Shown here: positions 5,277 through 9,379 of the stretch, in pieces
Numbering within the stretch: the stretch's first letter is position 1
Layout of the letters: every line of letters begins with the position of its first letter
NCBI GenBank assembly: GCA_964581905.1
Contig: CAZOQJ010000096.1
Span: 1 to 9,379 of the forward strand
DNA length: 9,379 bases
DNA from: CAZBWE01 sp964581905
GTDB taxonomy: Bacteria > Planctomycetota > Phycisphaerae > Sedimentisphaerales > Anaerobacaceae
Direction: 5' to 3'
Notes under the pieces: generated by a model
What the model saw: the letters and a program-made list of their open reading frames with translations, nothing else
Database searches by the model: none
What the model was told of the DNA's origin: nothing
Translations under genes and position numbers: made by a program

Positions 5277-6728
5277 ATGGCACAGGCAGATATAGGGCTG
5301 ATTGGTCTGGCGGTTATGGGTGAGAACCTTATCCTTAATATGGAAAGCAAGGGCTTTACGGTTGCGTGCTTTAACAGGACTCTCTCGAAGGTGGATGATT
5401 TTATCAACGGCAGGGCCAAGGGCAAAAATGTCATCGGCTGCAAATCAATCGAAGAGCTTGTCGCAGATTTAAAAAGACCGCGCAAGGTAATGCTGATGGT
5501 AAAGGCAGGTCAGCCGGCCGATGATTTTATCGAAAAGCTCCTGCCACATCTTGAAGACGGTGACATCATCATTGATGGCGGCAACAGTCATTTTCCAGAT
5601 ACTATTCGCCGCACCGAGTATGTCGAGAGCAAGGGCAAACTCTATATCGGCACCGGTGTGTCCGGCGGAGAGGAAGGGGCGTTTCGAGGGCCGTCAATGA
5701 TGCCCGGCGGCTCGCCTGCCGCGTGGGAGCACGTCAAGCCCATCTTCCAGGCCATTTGCGCTAAGACGCCTGAAGGCGAGCCGTGCTGCGATTGGGTCGG
5801 TGAGAACGGGGCCGGTCATTTTGTAAAAATGGTTCACAATGGTATCGAATACGGCGATATGCAGATGATTTGCGAAACATACCAGATGATGAAACAGGGC
5901 CTCGGGATGAGCAATCAGCAGATGCACGAGGTTTTCGCCGTGTGGAATAAAGGCGAGCTTGATTCGTATCTTATCGAGATAACGCGGGACATCCTCGCCT
6001 ACAAAGACGAAGACGGAAATGAAGTCATTGACCTTATCCTTGATACGGCAGGCCAAAAGGGCACAGGTAAATGGGCTGGCATTGAGGCCCTAAATCTCGG
6101 TCAGCCGCTAACTCTGATAGGTGAAGCCGTTTTTGCCCGGTGTCTGTCGGCATTAAAAGAAGAACGTATCGTCGCATCTAAAATCCTCAAGGGACCGAGG
6201 GCTAAATTCAAAGGCGACAAAGATAAATTCATCGAGGATTTGCGAAAGGCGCTTTACGCCTCAAAAATCATAAGCTATACCCAGGGCTATCAGCTAATGC
6301 GTGCAGCGGCGAAAGAATACAAATGGAACTTAAATTATGGCGGCATCGCCCTGATATGGCAGGGCGGCTGTATCATTCGCTCGGCCTTCCTGGGTAAAAT
6401 AAAACAGGCATTCGATAAAAATCCAAACCTCGAAAACCTGCTGCTCGACCCCTTCTTCAAAAAAGCTGTGCATAAAGGCCAGAGCTCCTGGCGGCGGGTT
6501 GTTAATGCCGCAGTAAAGCTGGGTATTGCGATGCCGGCTATGAGCTCAGCCCTTGCCTTTTACGATGGTTATCGAAGTGCCCGCCTGCCAGCAAATTTGT
6601 TGCAGGCCCAGAGGGATTATTTCGGAGCGCATACTTACGAGCGGGTTGATAAGCCACGAGGCGAATTTTTCCACACGAACTGGACCGGCCACGGCGGGCA
6701 AACCAGCGCTTCAACATATACGGCCTGA
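5277..6728 (+). CDS. gnd: 6-phosphogluconate dehydrogenase, decarboxylating
   Basis: Oxidises and decarboxylates 6-phosphogluconate to ribulose-5-phosphate and CO2. At 483 residues it is the long homodimeric form. GLAVMG at 10-15 is the dinucleotide fingerprint, and NRT at 33-35 fits NADP preference. The substrate signature GVSGGEEGAFRGPSMMPGG spans 127-145, with catalytic K184 in GHFVKMVHNGIEYGD and E191 seven residues later. The C-terminal tail has FGAHTYERVD and the TNWTGHGG end typical of the family. The AGGGAGA ribosome site is 8 nt from the ATG, and the gap to the larA homologue is 18 nt, so tight co-expression is expected. No glucose-6-phosphate dehydrogenase (zwf) or gluconolactonase is in the window, so here gnd appears paired with sugar-acid genes rather than the oxidative pentose phosphate branch. 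Confidence 0.97.
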   Translation: MAQADIGLIGLAVMGENLILNMESKGFTVACFNRTLSKVDDFINGRAKGKNVIGCKSIEELVADLKRPRKVMLMVKAGQPADDFIEKLLPHLEDGDIIIDGGNSHFPDTIRRTEYVESKGKLYIGTGVSGGEEGAFRGPSMMPGGSPAAWEHVKPIFQAICAKTPEGEPCCDWVGENGAGHFVKMVHNGIEYGDMQMICETYQMMKQGLGMSNQQMHEVFAVWNKGELDSYLIEITRDILAYKDEDGNEVIDLILDTAGQKGTGKWAGIEALNLGQPLTLIGEAVFARCLSALKEERIVASKILKGPRAKFKGDKDKFIEDLRKALYASKIISYTQGYQLMRAAAKEYKWNLNYGGIALIWQGGCIIRSAFLGKIKQAFDKNPNLENLLLDPFFKKAVHKGQSSWRRVVNAAVKLGIAMPAMSSALAFYDGYRSARLPANLLQAQRDYFGAHTYERVDKPRGEFFHTNWTGHGGQTSASTYTA

Positions 6729-6843
6729 TGGGGGAATTTCAAGAAAAGCTGCTGATAGAGGTTGTATCAATAAGGCACATTTGGTATTTTAGACGGAGAA
6801 AAGTTAATCTCGTTAGGGAAATTCAAAAGTAAGGAATATCGCT

Positions 6844-7065
6844 ATGTACAAGATTTTTATGCTGATTGCTTTGCCGATTATAGCGGTTGCGTGGCTCGCA
6901 TATGCGCTCTGGGAGCGAAAGATGCGGATTGAGGAAAAGAAACAGCCAAGACAGGTATCACAACGGCTGCAAAAAAGCAGAAGCGAAATGACTGACTGGG
7001 CCCAGAAAATGGCACAGTTCAAAAAGCCCGCCCACAAACCCGACCAAAGCGAAAAAAGTACATAG
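6844..7065 (+). CDS. Small single-span membrane protein, unknown function
   Basis: A 73-residue protein with one hydrophobic segment at about residues 4-22 (FMLIALPIIAVAWLAYALW) followed by a strongly charged, Lys/Arg/Glu/Gln-rich tail (about 24-73) likely to be cytoplasmic and partly coiled. AAGGA lies about 8 nt before the ATG. It sits 115 nt after gnd and 109 nt before uxaC in the same direction. A weak promoter-like pair, TTGTAT (6762-6767) and TATTTT (6785-6790) with 17-nt spacing, lies upstream. I do not recognise the family. Gene status rests on the ribosome site and the coherent membrane-plus-charged-tail composition. Confidence 0.65.
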   Translation: MYKIFMLIALPIIAVAWLAYALWERKMRIEEKKQPRQVSQRLQKSRSEMTDWAQKMAQFKKPAHKPDQSEKST

Positions 7066-7066
7066 T

Positions 7067-7139
7067 CACGGAGACACGAAGGCACAAAGTAGATAGGAAA
7101 TAATTAAAAATTAAAACTTTGTGTCTTTGTGCCTTGGTG
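7067..7139 (+). repeat. Imperfect inverted repeat (dispersed-repeat type) upstream of uxaC
   Basis: The arms 7075-7089 and 7125-7139 are complementary at 14 of 15 positions, including a perfect 9-bp GGCACAAAG/CTTTGTGCC core, around an AT-rich 35-nt centre. The left flank adds CACGGAGA and the right side a second partial copy CTTTGTGTC (7117-7125). From memory, 'cacggagacacgaaggcacaaag'-like sequences are scattered in intergenic regions of planctomycete and verrucomicrobial genomes. In RNA it could form a long-range stem between the small gene and uxaC. Confidence 0.7.
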
Positions 7140-7174
7140 GCAAGAGTAAAAAATATGAATCAGTAGGTACAAAA

Positions 7175-8590
7175 ATGGCTGAACCGTTTTTAACTGAAGA
7201 TTTTCTCCTGCAAACCAAAACCGCAAGGACTCTTTATCACGAACACGCCGAAAAGATGCCTATCTACGACTATCACAGCCATCTGCCGGCTGACCAAATC
7301 GCCGCCGACCATCACTTCGATAACATCACACAGGCGTGGCTTTACGGCGACCATTACAAATGGCGGACAATGAGAGCCAACGGTATTGCGGAAAAATATA
7401 TCACCGGTGATGCCGATGACTATGAAAAGTTCGAGAAATGGGCAGAAACCGTCCCATATTGCCTGCGAAATCCGCTTTATCACTGGACGCATCTTGAGCT
7501 TAAGCGTTATTTCGGTATCGATGATAAACTATTGGGCCCCGATACCGCAAAAGAGATTTACGAGACCTGCAGCGAAAAGTTAAGGACGCATCGGTTTAGT
7601 GTCCGCAATCTCTTACGCAAAATGAATGTAAAACTTCTCTGCACTACGGAGGACCCCCTCGATTCGCTGGAACATCATAAAAAAATTCGAGAAGACGGCT
7701 TTGAAATCAAGGTCCACGCTGCGTGGCGTCCAGATAAAGCGATGGCTGTTGGAGACCTTTGTGCTCTGAACGCATGGATTGATAAACTTGAGATGCTTTG
7801 TAACCTCGAGATAGTTAACTTCCGTTCATACATTACAGCAATCCGCCTGCGTCATTACTACTTCCATGAAAACGGCTGTCGGCTCTCCGACCATGGTTTA
7901 GAGACCGCCTATGCAGAAGATTATACCGAAAGCCAAATCAATAAGATATTTGACAAGATAAGGTCAGGAAAAAAACTGGACGGCTCAGAGCGTCTCAAAT
8001 TCAAATCGGCAATGATGCTTGAATTCGCTTTGATGGATTACGAAGCCGGCTGGGTCCAGCAGCTTCATATCGGTGCGCTGCAGAACAACAACACACGAAT
8101 GCTCAAAGCCCTCGGGCCTGATACCGGCTTCGATTCAATTGGTGATGCTGAGATAGCCCGGCCATTAGCCAGGTTTCTCGATTCACTCGATAAAAATAGC
8201 GAGTTGCCAAAAACCATTCTGTACAATCTGAATCCCAGGGACAACGCCTTGTTCGCCACTATGGCAGGCAATTTTCAGGATGGCATTACCCCAGGCAAAA
8301 TTCAATACGGCTCTGCCTGGTGGTTTCTCGACCAAAGGGACGGAATCCGGGAGCAGCTGACCGTGCTTTCCAAAATGGGCTTACTTAGCAGGTTTGTTGG
8401 GATGCTGACGGATTCAAGGAGTTTCCTGTCGTATCCAAGACACGAGTATTTCAGAAGGATACTCTGTAATCTGCTCGGAAATGATGTTGAAGCCGGACTT
8501 TTGCCGAACGATTTGGATTTACTGGGAAAAATGGCCGAAAATATATGCTTCAACAACGCTAAAAGCTACTTCCTGATGGGGTTAGATTAG
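7175..8590 (+). CDS. uxaC: Glucuronate/uronate isomerase
   Basis: Interconverts D-glucuronate with D-fructuronate (and galacturonate with tagaturonate), the entry step of hexuronate catabolism. From the ATG at 7175 the protein is 471 residues, the usual UxaC length; a GTG extension to 7121 would add translated repeat sequence and is rejected. The metal-binding HxH of the amidohydrolase fold is at H34 and H36 (DYHSHLPAD). Further family blocks are AWRPDKA, QLHIGALQNNNTRM, LGPDTGFDSIGD, NLNPRDN, MAGNFQDG and the long conserved run through SYPRHEYFRRILCNLLG. Only a weak AGG ribosome site is visible. It is the last metabolic gene of the run and supplies the substrate of the uxuB product. No clear terminator follows it. 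Confidence 0.97.
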   Translation: MAEPFLTEDFLLQTKTARTLYHEHAEKMPIYDYHSHLPADQIAADHHFDNITQAWLYGDHYKWRTMRANGIAEKYITGDADDYEKFEKWAETVPYCLRNPLYHWTHLELKRYFGIDDKLLGPDTAKEIYETCSEKLRTHRFSVRNLLRKMNVKLLCTTEDPLDSLEHHKKIREDGFEIKVHAAWRPDKAMAVGDLCALNAWIDKLEMLCNLEIVNFRSYITAIRLRHYYFHENGCRLSDHGLETAYAEDYTESQINKIFDKIRSGKKLDGSERLKFKSAMMLEFALMDYEAGWVQQLHIGALQNNNTRMLKALGPDTGFDSIGDAEIARPLARFLDSLDKNSELPKTILYNLNPRDNALFATMAGNFQDGITPGKIQYGSAWWFLDQRDGIREQLTVLSKMGLLSRFVGMLTDSRSFLSYPRHEYFRRILCNLLGNDVEAGLLPNDLDLLGKMAENICFNNAKSYFLMGLD

Positions 8591-8640
8591 CCTGCCAGTA
8601 GCATTTTGCCTAAAATAATCCCGAAATTTAAAGAATTTTC

Positions 8641-8669
8641 TTGCAATTTTAGACGATAAACGATAGGAT
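8641..8669 (+). promoter_or_regulatory. Possible promoter of the pilin-like gene
   Basis: TTGCAA (8641-8646) and TAGGAT (8664-8669) with 17-nt spacing match consensus at 4 of 6 positions each. Downstream, AAGGAG (8698-8703) is followed by a small inverted pair GTGTG/CACAC (8703-8721) about 22 nt before the start codon. The AAGGAG is too far from the ATG to act as a normal ribosome site unless the hairpin closes the gap. Weak evidence. Confidence 0.25.
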
Positions 8670-8743
8670 GTGAATACAATCAGGTTTCGAGCAAAATAAG
8701 GAGTGTGGGTTTCAAACACACTATCTAATTCTATCGTGGAAAT

Positions 8744-9142
8744 ATGCGAAGTGGAAGAGGTTTTACACTTATTGAATTAATGGTCACGATTCTCATCCTC
8801 AGCATCCTAGTTGCATTGGCAATTCCTATTCTTCGCGGTCGAACCTCTGCGGCCAAGTGGTCGGAAGGAAGAACAATGATGGGTACTATAGCGACCGCAA
8901 TAAGGGCACATTGCGCTGGATGTAGTGGCTCGGTAACAACGCCGCAAAGTCTTTGGCTTGATGAGGCGGATAATCTGGGATTTGGGAGGGGCGATTTGAG
9001 CGGTGCCTACTTCGATGGCAATGACTTTTCTTTCAGCGTAACAAGCACAAATCCACTGGTATTCACCGTTATTGGTACGAAGTCCGGTTTGTTCCCTGAG
9101 CAGTATCAATTAGACCAGGACGGCGATTGGATATCACCGTAA
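8744..9142 (+). CDS. Type IV pilin-like / type II secretion pseudopilin
   Basis: A 132-residue prepilin. The short basic leader MRSGRG is followed by the cleavage and methylation site G|FTLIEL (mature Glu5 present) and a 20-residue hydrophobic helix (MVTILILSILVALAIPIL). The remaining globular part has a closely spaced Cys pair (CAGC, about residues 57-60) that may form a disulfide, and ends in an Asp-rich DQDGDW segment that might bind a cation, as in GspG (inference). The start is fixed by an in-frame stop at 8726-8728 and by the leader. It stands alone, without secretion or pilus assembly genes, between uxaC and a tRNA. Isolated pseudopilin-like genes of this kind are common in planctomycetes. 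The exact class is uncertain. Confidence 0.9.
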   Translation: MRSGRGFTLIELMVTILILSILVALAIPILRGRTSAAKWSEGRTMMGTIATAIRAHCAGCSGSVTTPQSLWLDEADNLGFGRGDLSGAYFDGNDFSFSVTSTNPLVFTVIGTKSGLFPEQYQLDQDGDWISP

Positions 9143-9144
9143 AT

Positions 9145-9178
9145 CCAGTTAGAAAGCCCGGGCTTGCCCAGTTAGAAA
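9145..9178 (+). repeat. Palindrome flanked by 11-nt direct repeats
   Basis: CCAGTTAGAAA occurs at 9145-9155 and again at 9168-9178. Between them is the perfect 10-bp palindrome AGCCCGGGCT (9155-9164). It starts three bases after the pilin stop. It may be a small dispersed repeat or part of a transcription end signal, although no T-tract follows. The rest of the spacer up to 9302 is AT-rich and shows nothing recognisable. Confidence 0.5.
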
Positions 9179-9302
9179 TAATTCTTCTGAGGGAATAAAA
9201 ACTAACCTTAGGACCAGCCGAGAAAAATCCTACCACAATTTTCTGAGAACTAAATATTGACAATTGGCAGATAAAATACAAGTATTAAGATATAAATTAC
9301 CA

Positions 9303-9379
9303 GGGTCGGTGCCCGAGTGGCTAATGGGGACGGGCTGTAAACCCGTTGGCGTAAGCCTACGTAGGTTCGAATCCTACCC
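9303..9379 (+). tRNA. tRNA-Tyr (anticodon GTA), 3' end cut by window
   Basis: Acceptor 5' strand GGGTCGG (9303-9309), anticodon stem ACGGG/CCCGT around loop CTGTAAA (anticodon GTA at 9337-9339), a long class II variable arm with GGC-GTAA-GCC (9348-9357), and T-arm GTAGG-TTCGAAT-CCTAC (9361-9377). The last two bases, CC, begin the 3' acceptor strand; about six bases are missing beyond the right edge. The long variable arm and GTA anticodon identify bacterial tRNA-Tyr. Confidence 0.93.

Noticed and set aside
7121..7174. GTG-initiated N-terminal extension of uxaC
   Set aside because: The extra 18 residues are translated from the inverted-repeat arm and have no family match. ATG at 7175 gives the standard 471-residue protein.

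Overview
The window looks like a chromosomal segment of a Planctomycetota bacterium, most likely a Phycisphaerae/Sedimentisphaerales-type lineage. This is an inference from moderate GC, a short planctomycete-style type IV pilin-like protein, the style of the dispersed repeats and the overall protein character. No rRNA or other taxonomic marker is present.

Layout. At 1-648 (minus strand, cut by the window edge) is larE, the sulfur-inserting enzyme of nickel-pincer nucleotide (NPN) cofactor synthesis. Only 2 nt separate it from a tRNA-Thr(CGT) gene (651-722, minus). The plus strand then carries a string of sugar and sugar-acid genes: PPi-type 6-phosphofructokinase (814-2109), an SDR fructuronate reductase/mannonate oxidoreductase (uxuB type, 2153-2971), a HAD phosphatase (3012-3923), a lactate-racemase-superfamily protein (LarA homologue, 3972-5258), 6-phosphogluconate dehydrogenase gnd (5277-6728), a 73-residue single-span membrane protein (6844-7065) and glucuronate isomerase uxaC (7175-8590). 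After a 153-nt gap come a type IV pilin-like/pseudopilin gene (8744-9142) and a tRNA-Tyr(GTA) (from 9303) cut by the right edge.

How the genes may work together. UxaC makes fructuronate from glucuronate, and UxuB makes D-mannonate. The canonical next enzyme, mannonate dehydratase UxuA, is not in the window. In its place is a LarA homologue with the NPN-binding lysine and catalytic histidines, directly followed by gnd. D-mannonate and D-gluconate differ only at C2, and D-gluconate 2-epimerase activity is known within the LarA superfamily. The simplest reading is glucuronate > fructuronate > mannonate > gluconate > 6-phosphogluconate > ribulose-5-phosphate: a hexuronate-to-pentose-phosphate route that avoids KDG/KDPG. 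A gluconokinase is required and is not in the window. The nearby larE supports the idea that the LarA homologue is NPN-loaded.

Several short repeats punctuate the locus. One is an element-like sequence inserted in frame inside the phosphofructokinase gene. Others are a 7-nt tandem repeat just before the larA homologue, a 14-nt-period array in the phosphofructokinase leader, an imperfect inverted repeat before uxaC, and a palindrome flanked by direct repeats near the tRNA-Tyr.
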